From Bryobacteraceae bacterium (lineage in GTDB: Bacteria > Acidobacteriota > Terriglobia > Bryobacterales > Bryobacteraceae): 64,000 nt of DNA. Within the stretch, counting starts at the first letter, position 1. Every line of letters starts with the position of its first letter. This document shows positions 33,624-41,577 of this stretch, in pieces. The stretch covers positions 1,116,001-1,180,000 of the forward strand of contig BPGE01000001.1 in NCBI GenBank assembly GCA_026002875.1. The letters are read 5' to 3'. Both the position numbers and the translations under genes were made by a program. Below the pieces are notes generated by a model. The model was not told where the DNA came from. It was given only the letters and a program-made list of their open reading frames with translations, and did not search any database.

Positions 33624-34841
33624 ATGGGGCGTTTCACAGGCCTGCTGGGGCTGCTGTGCATCCTGGCCCTGTGCTACGCCTTTTCCAGCAACCGCCGGGC
33701 GATCCGGCCGCGGATTGTCGCCTGGGGTCTCGGCCTGCAGTTCATCTTCGCGTTTCTGGTGCTGAAAACCGACTTCGGGCTGCTGTTCCAGGCTGCCAGC
33801 GTGGCCGTGAACGCACTGCTTGAGTTCGCCGAAAAAGGCAGCGAATTCCTGTTCGGTCCGCTCGGAGTGAAGACCGGCGCGTTCGGCGTCGTGTTCGCCT
33901 TTCAGGTTCTGCCGATCGTCATCTTCATCGCCAGCCTGTTTTCGGTGCTGTACTACTTCGGCGTCATGCAGGTGGTCATCCGCGCGATGGCCTGGCTGAT
34001 GCACCGCGTCATGCGCTGCTCGGGGGCTGAATCCACCGACGTGGCAGCCAGCATCTTCATGGGGCAGACGGAAGCTCCGCTGACGATCCGCCCGTTCCTC
34101 CCGAAGCTGACGCAGAGCGAGCTGTTCACCATCATGACGGCGGGGATGTCCCACGTCTCCGGCGCGGTGATGGCGGCGTATGTGAAGATCGCCGGCGTCG
34201 ACATCAAGCATCTTCTGACAGCAGTGATCATGACCGCTCCGGCGACGCTTGTGCTCGCCAAGATGCTCATTCCGGAAACGGAAGAGCCGGAAACGGCGGG
34301 CGAGGTGAAAATCGAAATCGAAAAGCCGGGCGTCAACGTCATCGACGCGGCGGCGCGCGGCGCGGGCGAGGGGCTGCACCTGGCGCTGAACATCGCCGGC
34401 ATGCTGATTGCGTTCATCTCGCTCATCGCTCTGCTCAACGGCGTCATGGGCTGGGTGCACGGCATGTTCTCGTGGTTTCCTGAATCGCTGCAGAAGCTGT
34501 TCGGAATCGTCTTCGCTCCCGTCGCCTGGCTGCTGGGCGTGAGCTGGAAAGACGCGCAGGCTGTCGGCGACATGCTGGGCACGCGGATGGTGCTGAACGA
34601 GTTCATCGCCTTCCTGAGGCTGGGCGAGCTGAAGGACTCTCTGGACCCGCGTTCCTTCGTCATCTCGACGTTCGCTCTCTGCGGCTTCGCCAACTTCAGC
34701 TCCATCGCGATCCAGATCGGCGGGATCGGCGCGCTGGCGCCCAACCGGAAATCGGACCTGGCGCGGCTGGGCGTGCGCGCGATGCTCGCCGGCACGATGG
34801 CGAATTTCATGTCAGCCTGTATTGCAGGAATGCTGCTATGA
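33624..34841 (+). CDS. Concentrative nucleoside transporter (NupC/CNT family)
   Basis: This 405-residue membrane protein imports nucleosides with protons or sodium. CNT blocks include FAFQVLPIVIFIASLFSVLYY, FMGQTEAPLTIRPFL (nucleoside-binding loop), MTAGMSHVSGAVMAAY, GTRMVLNEFIAF and FALCGFANFSSIAIQIGGIG. Eight or more transmembrane helices are visible, in line with the family. It starts 16 bp after the pyrimidine phosphorylase and overlaps the purine phosphorylase by 4 bp, so uptake and breakdown of nucleosides are co-expressed. The length (405) is normal for bacterial NupC. Confidence 0.94.
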   Translation: MGRFTGLLGLLCILALCYAFSSNRRAIRPRIVAWGLGLQFIFAFLVLKTDFGLLFQAASVAVNALLEFAEKGSEFLFGPLGVKTGAFGVVFAFQVLPIVIFIASLFSVLYYFGVMQVVIRAMAWLMHRVMRCSGAESTDVAASIFMGQTEAPLTIRPFLPKLTQSELFTIMTAGMSHVSGAVMAAYVKIAGVDIKHLLTAVIMTAPATLVLAKMLIPETEEPETAGEVKIEIEKPGVNVIDAAARGAGEGLHLALNIAGMLIAFISLIALLNGVMGWVHGMFSWFPESLQKLFGIVFAPVAWLLGVSWKDAQAVGDMLGTRMVLNEFIAFLRLGELKDSLDPRSFVISTFALCGFANFSSIAIQIGGIGALAPNRKSDLARLGVRAMLAGTMANFMSACIAGMLL

Positions 34842-35644
34842 TCCGCGCCGCCGCTGCTGAACTGAGCCGCCGGGTGCCCGAATGGCCGCGCGTCGCCCTC
34901 GTTCTGGGCAGCGCGCAGGCTTCCTTCAGCAACGCTCTGGAGGACCGCACCGTGATTCCTTACGCCGAGGTCCCCGGCTGGCCGGTGCCGCGCGTGGCGG
35001 GCCATGCCGGCGAGCTGATCGTCGGCCGTTCCGGATCGAAGCGCGTGGCCGTCCTCAGCGGACGCGTGCATCTCTACGAAGGCTGGACGCCGCAGCAGGT
35101 CGTGTTCGGCGTGCGCGTGATGGGACTGCTCGGCGTGAAGGTCCTGGTGCTGACGAACGCAGCCGGCGGAATCCGGGAAACCTACCGTCCGGGCATGCAG
35201 GTGTTCCTGACCGATCACATCAATCTGCAGGGCGTGAATCCCCTCGTCGGGCCCAACGACGACAGCCTCGGGCCGCGGTTTCCCGACATGTCGGAAGCCT
35301 ACGACCGCGGACTGCTGGATCTGGCCAGGAACACGGCGCGCGAGATCGGCATGGAGGCGGGCGAGGGCGTCTATGCCGCCATGCTCGGTCCCAGTTTTGA
35401 AACGCCGGCGGAGATCCGTTTCCTGCGCACGATCGGCGCGGATCTGGCAGGCATGTCCACTGTGCCGGAAGTGATCGCCGCGCGGCACATGGGCATGCGC
35501 GTGCTGGCCATCTCCACGGTAACGAACATGGCCGCCGGCATGCAGGCGAAGCTCAGCCACGAAGAAGTGCTCGAGACAGGCAGGGCCAGCGCGGCGGAGC
35601 TGCGGCGGTTTCTCGAAGCGTTTCTCGAAAAGCTGGAGGTCTGA
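34838..35644 (+). CDS. Purine-nucleoside phosphorylase (trimeric type)
   Basis: This 268-residue enzyme converts inosine, guanosine or xanthosine and phosphate to base and ribose-1-phosphate. Blocks are VALVLGSAQASF (phosphate loop, with a Gln where Gly is common), GRVHLYEGWTPQQV, VLTNAAGGI, TDHINLQGVNPLVG and GADLAGMSTVPEVIAARHMG. The last contains the base-site Glu replaced here by the FETPAEIRF region upstream as usual for trimeric PNPs. It is coupled to the transporter by a 4-bp overlap (34838-34841) and to cytidine deaminase by a 1-bp gap. Confidence 0.93.
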   Translation: MIRAAAAELSRRVPEWPRVALVLGSAQASFSNALEDRTVIPYAEVPGWPVPRVAGHAGELIVGRSGSKRVAVLSGRVHLYEGWTPQQVVFGVRVMGLLGVKVLVLTNAAGGIRETYRPGMQVFLTDHINLQGVNPLVGPNDDSLGPRFPDMSEAYDRGLLDLARNTAREIGMEAGEGVYAAMLGPSFETPAEIRFLRTIGADLAGMSTVPEVIAARHMGMRVLAISTVTNMAAGMQAKLSHEEVLETGRASAAELRRFLEAFLEKLEV

Positions 35645-35645
35645 C

Positions 35646-36032
35646 GTGGACCGCCTGGTGGAAGCGGCGCTGGAAGCGAGACGGCGGGCGCGGGCCCCGT
35701 TTTCAGGTTTCCTCGTCGGCGCAGCGTTGGAGGAGGAAGACGGCCGGGTCTTCGCCGGATGCAACGTGGAAAGCGCTTCTTACGGGCTGACCATGTGCGC
35801 GGAACGGGTGGCGGCATTCCGGGCGGTGGCGGAAGGGGGGAGGCGCTTTGCGCGCATCGTCATCGCCGCGGACAGCGCAGTCCTGACGCCGCCGTGCGGC
35901 GCCTGCCGTCAGGTGCTGTGGGAGCTGTGCGGCGACGTCGAAATCGTCCTTGTGAACCTGCAGGGCGCGCGCGAAACCATGCGCCTTTCGACTCTCTTGC
36001 CACGGCCTTTCGATGCGACATTCCTGGATTAG
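35646..36032 (+). CDS. cdd: Cytidine deaminase
   Basis: This 128-residue zinc enzyme converts (deoxy)cytidine to (deoxy)uridine, feeding the pyrimidine phosphorylase upstream. It is the short homotetrameric form: zinc ligands C51 in MCAERVA, C84 and C87 in PPCGACRQV, and the catalytic Glu53. YSGF-like APFSGFLVGAAL and GCNVESASYG form the substrate pocket. The start is GTG one base after the purine phosphorylase stop. Its end overlaps the following amidohydrolase by 20 bp. The family role is well established. Confidence 0.93.
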   Translation: MDRLVEAALEARRRARAPFSGFLVGAALEEEDGRVFAGCNVESASYGLTMCAERVAAFRAVAEGGRRFARIVIAADSAVLTPPCGACRQVLWELCGDVEIVLVNLQGARETMRLSTLLPRPFDATFLD

Positions 36033-37386
36033 CCTTTTTCTGTTCCTGAGCCTCGGCGCGGCGGAGCGCGCCGATCTGGTCGTCAGTGCGGCCAAAGTCG
36101 TCACCATGGATGCCGGCGGCCGCGTGATCGAGCGCGGCGCGGTAGCGGTGCGGGACGGGCGGATTGTGGCCGTCGGACCGCGGGCGGAAATCGACAGGCG
36201 CTTCCGGGCGCGCCGCCGGATCGACCGCCCCGATGCTCTGCTGACTCCGGGTCTGATCAACGCTCATACCCACGCGCCCATGTCCCTGCTGCGCGGCATC
36301 GCGGACGACGTCCCGCTGCAGGCGTGGCTCGAGAAGTTCATCTTCCCCGCCGAAGCCCGCAACGTGAACGAGGCGTTCGTTCGCGCAGGCACGCGGCTTG
36401 CCGTGCTGGAAATGATGCTCGGCGGCATCACCACGTATGCCGACATGTACTATTTCGAGCACGCCATCGCCGAGGAAACGAAACGGGCGGGCATGCGGGC
36501 CGTGCTCGGGCAGACCGTCATCGGCTTCCCCGCACCCGACTACAAGACGCCGCAGGAGGCGCTCGCCGCGGCTGAGAAGTTCATTCAGGCGTGGCGCGGG
36601 GATGAGCTCATTACGCCCGCCGTGGCCCCGCACGCCATCTACACCACGGACGCGGCGACGCTCCGCGCCTGCCGGGCGCTGGCCGACCGCTACGGAGTAC
36701 CCGTGCACACGCATGTTTCGGAGACGAAAAAGGAGAACGACGACTCCCGCCATGCGCACGGGATGTCGCCCACGCGCTATCTGGACTCGCTCGGCTTCTT
36801 CGCCGGCCGGACCATCCTGGCGCACATGGTGTGGGCGAGCTCCGAGGATCTGAAGCTGCTGGAAGCGCGGCCGGCGGGGATCGCCCACTGCCCGTCGAGC
36901 AACACGAAGCTGGCCAGCGGAGTGCCGGATTACCGCGCCTGGCTGGCGTCGCGTGTCCCCGTTGCGCTCGGCACCGACGGACCCGCCGGGTCGAACAACG
37001 ATTTCAATCTCTTCGAGGAGATGGATCTCGCCTCGAAACTGGCCAAGGTTTCCACCCTGGACCCGACGGTTTTGCCGGCCGAAAAGGCCTTCCGGATGGC
37101 GACGATTGAGGGAGCCAAAGTCCTTGGAATGGACAGGGAAATCGGTTCGCTGGAGGCGGGGAAAAAGGCGGATATGATGACCGTTTCCCTGGCCGCGCCG
37201 CACGCTGTCCCGGAGCACGACGTCTACTCGATGCTTGTGTACAGCCTCAAGGCCTCGGACGTCCGGGACGTGGTCATTGGCGGCCGCGTGACGGTGCTGG
37301 ATCGGAAGCCGCAAACGATTGATATGCAAAAGGTTTTGCGCGAGGCGGCGGAGATGCGGGCGCGCGTGGCGGCTTCTCTCCGCTGA
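36013..37386 (+). CDS. Exported amidohydrolase, SAH/methylthioadenosine deaminase-like
   Basis: This 457-residue metal-dependent hydrolase resembles the MtaD/TrzN group that deaminates S-adenosylhomocysteine, methylthioadenosine or guanine-like bases. Metal ligands are H85 and H87 (NAHTHAPMSLLRG), His in HTHVSETKKEN, His in ILAHMVW and the Asp in ALGTDGPAGSNN. Unlike relatives, the first 17 residues (MRHSWISLFLFLSLGAA) are hydrophobic and end in a plausible signal-peptide site, so it may act in the periplasm. It closes the nucleoside-salvage operon with a 20-bp overlap to cytidine deaminase; deaminating external adenosine-type compounds before uptake would fit. Confidence 0.85.
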   Translation: MRHSWISLFLFLSLGAAERADLVVSAAKVVTMDAGGRVIERGAVAVRDGRIVAVGPRAEIDRRFRARRRIDRPDALLTPGLINAHTHAPMSLLRGIADDVPLQAWLEKFIFPAEARNVNEAFVRAGTRLAVLEMMLGGITTYADMYYFEHAIAEETKRAGMRAVLGQTVIGFPAPDYKTPQEALAAAEKFIQAWRGDELITPAVAPHAIYTTDAATLRACRALADRYGVPVHTHVSETKKENDDSRHAHGMSPTRYLDSLGFFAGRTILAHMVWASSEDLKLLEARPAGIAHCPSSNTKLASGVPDYRAWLASRVPVALGTDGPAGSNNDFNLFEEMDLASKLAKVSTLDPTVLPAEKAFRMATIEGAKVLGMDREIGSLEAGKKADMMTVSLAAPHAVPEHDVYSMLVYSLKASDVRDVVIGGRVTVLDRKPQTIDMQKVLREAAEMRARVAASLR

Positions 37387-37551
37387 CCGCCGGAAATGAA
37401 ACCGGCCGCCAGCGCCGCGCGTCTGAATGGTTGGACGCAGTGATCCGGCGGGATGAGAGGGGCGCTGGACAGAGAGACTGCGTCTGAGAATACTTCAGGA
37501 GTTGAGCCGGGACGACTCTTGTTACGGCCCGGCGGGAGGTGAGATTCGCCT

Positions 37552-38193
37552 ATGAAACTTCGTGGGAGATTTGTGTCTCTTTCCACATTTCTGATCGCGT
37601 CGCTTTTCGTTCTGGCGGCACCGGTTTTCGCCCAGGAAAGCCTCGATGTGTACGTGGGCACGGTGACCAACCAGGTGGAAGCGCGCAAGACGCCGATTGA
37701 CACGTTCGGCAACGGCGTGCTCTACAACGCCCCGCAGATGACGGGCGCGTTTCCGAAGTTCGGCGCCAACCTCAAGCTGAACTCCTGGTTCGGCGTTGGC
37801 GGCGAGATGAGCTGGCGCGCCTCGAAGGGCGACTACGCGGCTCTGATGTACAGGCCGTTCTTCTATGACTTCTACGGCATGTACACGCCGCCTACGAAGT
37901 CCAAGTGGTTCGTTCCGGAGTTGCAGGCCGGCATGGGCGCGGCGAACCTGCGCTTCTACTATGATCAGCGGCTGTGCAACAACTTCACCGGCTGCCGGAC
38001 TTCGAGCTCTCTGGTGGGCACCGACAACAAGTTCACCACGCACTTTGGCGGCGGCTTCAAGACCTTCTTCCACAACAACTGGTATGTGAAGCCGGAGTTC
38101 AAACTGCGCTGGGTGAACGATCTGTTCCAGTTCGGCCGGAACTGGGTGCCTGAGTACGGTCTCTCCGTCGGCTACACCTTCGGCGGAAGATAA
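37552..38193 (+). CDS. Outer-membrane beta-barrel protein
   Basis: This 213-residue protein has a signal peptide (LIASLFVLAAPVFA, cleavage at FAQ). The mature part has alternating amphipathic strands and ends in GLSVGYTFGGR, a typical barrel C-terminus. It resembles the OmpA-like or PagP-like small barrels found in acidobacteria, with about eight strands. The single pair of cysteines (LCNNFTGCRT) may form a disulfide in an external loop. A strong ribosome site (GGGAGGTGAG) precedes the ATG. It has its own terminator. The 165 bp before it (37387-37551) contain no gene. Confidence 0.78.
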   Translation: MKLRGRFVSLSTFLIASLFVLAAPVFAQESLDVYVGTVTNQVEARKTPIDTFGNGVLYNAPQMTGAFPKFGANLKLNSWFGVGGEMSWRASKGDYAALMYRPFFYDFYGMYTPPTKSKWFVPELQAGMGAANLRFYYDQRLCNNFTGCRTSSSLVGTDNKFTTHFGGGFKTFFHNNWYVKPEFKLRWVNDLFQFGRNWVPEYGLSVGYTFGGR

Positions 38194-38215
38194 ACGTCCA
38201 CAACACGCCGCTCCG

Positions 38216-38254
38216 GGCCGCTGTGCGCCAATGGTGCACAGCGGCCTTCTTTTT
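38216..38254 (+). terminator. Rho-independent terminator after the outer-membrane protein gene
   Basis: GGCCGCTGTGC (38216-38226) pairs perfectly with GCACAGCGGCC (38236-38246) around a 9-base loop, followed by TTCTTTTT. It is the clearest intrinsic terminator in the window. Confidence 0.93.
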
Positions 38255-38356
38255 GCCGGGCGAGATTCCGGTTGACAGGCCTCCGGGAATCCCTCACACT
38301 GGCAGAACACGCGGACGCCCGGCCGGTCCGCTGCTTCGTTGGAAGGAGGAGATCCC

Positions 38357-39352
38357 ATGGGCGAGCTGTTCGTGATGTGCACGCGGAGAGTGCGGAGCGG
38401 CAGGTTCATCTCCGAACCCGGTCCGGTGAAATACCTGCTCGTCCCGGAGAACGAGCTGCCGAAGCCCGCGCACGCCGTACGCGAGGGCGGAGAGGAGCTG
38501 TGGTTCAACCGGCTGAAGACGGCGGCGAGCTGGGGGATCGATTCGCGCGATCCGCAAGGGAAGCGGCCGCGCGGCGACCTGCTCGTGTTCGTCCACGGCT
38601 ACAACAACGATCAGAAGACTGTGATGGCGCGGCACAGGCGCCTGAAGCGCGACCTTGCAGCGGCGGGTTTCCGGGGCGAGGTGATGAGTTTCGACTGGCC
38701 GAGCGCCAATATGGCGCTGAATTATATCGAGGACCGGCACGACGCCAAACAGACGGCGCTGCACCTGGTGACGGCTGGCATCCGCGTGCTGTCGGAACAG
38801 CAGGAGCCGGACTGCGCCATCAACGTGCATCTGCTGGGGCACTCGACAGGCGCGTATGTCATCCGCGAGGCGTTCGACGACGCCGACGATGCGAAGCTGC
38901 CGAATACGGGCTGGATGGCAAGCCAGGTGGTGTTCATCGGAGCGGATGTCTCCTCGGGCTCGCTGCGGACCGGCAGCGACAGCAGCGCTTCGCTCTACCG
39001 GCATTGCGTCCGGCTGACGAACTATTCCAACCAGTACGACTCCGTGCTCAAGCTCTCCAACGTGAAACGCGCCGGGATGGCGCCCCGGGCCGGGCGCGTC
39101 GGCCTGCCATCGGATGCGCCCGAGAAAGCAGTCGACGTCGATTGCACGGAATATTTCGCGCTGCTCCGGGACGACGCTGCCGTGAGGCAGGCCGATCAGA
39201 TGGAAGGGATCGGCGCGTTCGAGCACTCCTGGCACATCGGCAATCAGGTCTTCGCGCGCGACCTGTTCGAAACGCTGCGCGGCGACCTCGACCGGCGCAT
39301 TCTCCCGACACGGGATTCCGCGAGCGGAAGGCTGAAGCTGAAGCGGGCGTGA
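38357..39352 (+). CDS. DUF900-type alpha/beta hydrolase
   Basis: This 331-residue protein is an alpha/beta hydrolase of the DUF900 kind. It has LLVFVHGYNNDQ near the oxyanion hole, FDWPSANMALNYIEDR, and the nucleophile elbow LLGHSTGAYVI. A late His (EHSWHIGNQ) may complete the triad. Substrates of DUF900 proteins are unknown. No signal peptide is seen, so it is cytoplasmic. The ATG at 38357 follows GGAAGGAGGAG by 5-6 nt; a frame extended to 38339 has no better site. It is converged on by the MscS-related gene 6 bp away. Confidence 0.85.
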   Translation: MGELFVMCTRRVRSGRFISEPGPVKYLLVPENELPKPAHAVREGGEELWFNRLKTAASWGIDSRDPQGKRPRGDLLVFVHGYNNDQKTVMARHRRLKRDLAAAGFRGEVMSFDWPSANMALNYIEDRHDAKQTALHLVTAGIRVLSEQQEPDCAINVHLLGHSTGAYVIREAFDDADDAKLPNTGWMASQVVFIGADVSSGSLRTGSDSSASLYRHCVRLTNYSNQYDSVLKLSNVKRAGMAPRAGRVGLPSDAPEKAVDVDCTEYFALLRDDAAVRQADQMEGIGAFEHSWHIGNQVFARDLFETLRGDLDRRILPTRDSASGRLKLKRA

Positions 39353-39358
39353 CCTCCG

Positions 39359-40063
39359 TTACAGGTGGTGCCAGAGGGACCGTTCGCCTTCTTCCTCGCT
39401 GCCGTGGTGGCGTGAATCGGCGAACCAGCGGTACACTTCGCGGTGGTTCAGCGCAAGCACAAGGCAGGCGGCGAACACGGCGCCGATCGTGAAGATCAGG
39501 AACGCCGAGAAAAACACCGTGCGGGCGAAGTTCAGTACGTCGGCGGCGACCACGATCGAGACGAACACGACGACGACGCGCACGAAGGCGCAGAAGCGGC
39601 GCGCCCACGAGAAGCCCTCGTTGCTCGCCCACAGCAGAGCGCCTCGCCCCAGATATTGAGCCAGCCACACGCCGGCAAGAATGATCGCCGCAGCGGCGAA
39701 CAGTTTCGGCAGCAGGTGCACGACTCCGTCCACGATTTCCCGCGTGATTTCCGTCTCGAAGACGCTGATCGCATTCAGCAGGCCGATCAGCAGAATCGCG
39801 TAATAGATTCCGTGGGCCAGCAGCGGGCTGGCGCGCAGCCGCCCCGACTGGTCGAGCATCGTGCCGATGCCGGTCTTGCGCAGGAACGCGTCGAACCGCT
39901 CTCCCTTGAAGGCGTGCAGCAGCAGCCAGCGCAGCATCAGGGCGACGATCCAGGCCACGCCGAAGACGACAATGGCCACGAACAGCGGCGGCAGGTACTG
40001 CGTCGCCTGGGCGGAAAGACGGGCCACGGATTGCTCGAAAACCTGGCGGAACGTCTCGATCAT
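39359..40063 (-). CDS. MscS-related membrane protein (conserved TM-helix family)
   Basis: This 234-residue protein has about five hydrophobic segments: LPPLFVAIVVFGVAWIVALML, a second near ILLIGLLNAISVFE, a third in LFAAAAIILAGVWLAQYLG and two in the C-terminal third. YLGRGALLWASNEG is the type of repeat seen in MscS-like conserved TM-helix proteins. It lacks the cytoplasmic beta domain of full MscS channels. It overlaps the upstream glycosyltransferase by 4 bp. Together they suggest an osmotic role: osmolyte synthesis and pressure release. Confidence 0.72.
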   Translation of the reverse strand: MIETFRQVFEQSVARLSAQATQYLPPLFVAIVVFGVAWIVALMLRWLLLHAFKGERFDAFLRKTGIGTMLDQSGRLRASPLLAHGIYYAILLIGLLNAISVFETEITREIVDGVVHLLPKLFAAAAIILAGVWLAQYLGRGALLWASNEGFSWARRFCAFVRVVVVFVSIVVAADVLNFARTVFFSAFLIFTIGAVFAACLVLALNHREVYRWFADSRHHGSEEEGERSLWHHL

Positions 40064-41400
40064 GAGGGCACCTCCTGAGTGCGGCCGGAGGCCGGTGCAG
40101 GCTGAGGAGTGTAATCATCGACGCGGGGGCCGCCCCAGCGTTCGACCACAAAAGGCTTGAGCCGCTCGAACATCAGGCAGAGCTGCTCGATGCGGTCTTC
40201 CACTTCGGAAGCGTTCATCTCCCGGGTTTCATTGACGAATGACGCCACGCGCCCGAGGTAGAGCGGCGTGAGCGACCGCACCAGATGGGCGCGCGCGGCC
40301 GGCAATTCCGCATAGGCGGAAGCGAACTCGTAAATGATGTTGACCCACAGCTCATCGGAGAGGCGGAACTGTTCGGCCGGCGCGGCGTGGGCCGAGCGGG
40401 CCAGCGCGGCCAGCTCTCGCAGCGTGCGGTCCGACAGCGCCATGGACCAGATCTCCCGCAGATCGCTCTCGCCGCGGAGAAAGGCCTGGATCATCCTGTC
40501 CAGGTTGACGGCGATGGGGTCGAGCCCGACGTCGTAACGGAAGCCAAACAGCTCGATGTCGCGGCTCCCGTGCACCTTCATCCACACGTTCTTGAACTCG
40601 ATCATGAGTCCGAAGACGCTGCCCACCACCTGCTGCAACATGGCGCTCAGGTCGGCGCCGGGGTCTTTTGCGTCGTGGAGCTTGGCTCCGAGGAAGCTCT
40701 GGCACACCTTGTATCCGCTCGCCACGGCGATTGTTGTCATCCAGATATCGATCCCGTAGCGGGCGACATCGGTCTCCCAGTCGGTGCGTTTGAGATACGT
40801 CTCGATCACCGGCAGCGACATGCCGAAATCGCCGCCGATGGGCTGGCGGATCCGGTAACCGTAGAGGGCGCGCGTCAGCGGATAGATGATGCTGTTCGTG
40901 ATCGTGCCGTCGTACTTGTGCCGGTGGTAGTAAGGCGCGACGAAATCATAGCCGCGGTGCAGCACCGGGCGCAGCAGCAGGTCGAACCACTCCGGCGTGA
41001 TCGAGCGCAGGTCGGAATCGACCACTGCGCAGGCTTTGGCCCCGAGATCGCGCGCCATCTGGAAAATCATCCGGAACGCGCTGCCCTTGCCGGGGATGCC
41101 GTGATACGGGAACGAAAGCCGGTGGACCGGGTTCAGCGGCGTGTTCACGAGCAGAAGCTGCGAGGCGTCCAGCTGCGCCTCCAGCACCTGCTTGCGCGTG
41201 TCGTCTTTCGAGCCGCCGTCGGAGTTGATGATGACGCCCTGGAAGTCCGGAAAATACTTGTTCAGCCCCGCCTGCGCCGCGCGGACGACGTGGCCGATCG
41301 TACGGCCGTTGTTGTAGCTGGGGATGCCAATGACGATGTCGGCGCGGCCGAGCTTCTCGACCGCCTGTCGCGCTTCAACGGGCAGAATGTCCTGGGCCAT
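40060..41400 (-). CDS. Glycosyltransferase, glucosyl-3-phosphoglycerate synthase / mannosylglycerate synthase-like
   Basis: This 446-residue enzyme has a GT-A fold: IVIGIPSYNNGRTIGHVV, NSDGGSKDDTRKQ and the metal site AVVDSDLRSITPEW (about 125-138). RIRQPIGGDFGMS and YGIDIWMTTIAVASGY are also present. The last two blocks are characteristic of GpgS and mannosylglycerate synthase relatives, which make compatible solutes from NDP-glucose or GDP-mannose. The ATG at 41400 (MAQDILPVE) was chosen over a longer frame for its conserved start. Co-translation with a MscS-related protein supports an osmotic-stress role. Exact donor and acceptor are not determinable. Confidence 0.8.
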   Translation of the reverse strand: MAQDILPVEARQAVEKLGRADIVIGIPSYNNGRTIGHVVRAAQAGLNKYFPDFQGVIINSDGGSKDDTRKQVLEAQLDASQLLLVNTPLNPVHRLSFPYHGIPGKGSAFRMIFQMARDLGAKACAVVDSDLRSITPEWFDLLLRPVLHRGYDFVAPYYHRHKYDGTITNSIIYPLTRALYGYRIRQPIGGDFGMSLPVIETYLKRTDWETDVARYGIDIWMTTIAVASGYKVCQSFLGAKLHDAKDPGADLSAMLQQVVGSVFGLMIEFKNVWMKVHGSRDIELFGFRYDVGLDPIAVNLDRMIQAFLRGESDLREIWSMALSDRTLRELAALARSAHAAPAEQFRLSDELWVNIIYEFASAYAELPAARAHLVRSLTPLYLGRVASFVNETREMNASEVEDRIEQLCLMFERLKPFVVERWGGPRVDDYTPQPAPASGRTQEVPS

Positions 41401-41488
41401 GCGGCGGGTCCGGTACCGATCATTCCCAGTTTGGCCCAGGCCGTGCACGGAGCCAATCCCGTCGATAAGGTACGGCCACGGTGGTCCG

Positions 41489-41508
41489 GCGCGGAGCGGC
41501 CTCCGCGC
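41489..41508 (-). terminator. Hairpin between metalloprotease and glycosyltransferase genes
   Basis: GCGCGGAG (41489-41496) pairs with CTCCGCGC (41501-41508) around a tetraloop. It lies in the 177 bp between the stop at 41578 and the start at 41400 on the minus strand. No T-run follows, so it may be a terminator of weak form or an RNA-stability element. Confidence 0.4.
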
Positions 41509-41577
41509 TGAAGTGAGTCAAGCCATCGCCCCGTCAGGGAGCCGCCGCGGCCGGGTTGCCGGCTTTGCTTGTGCCGA

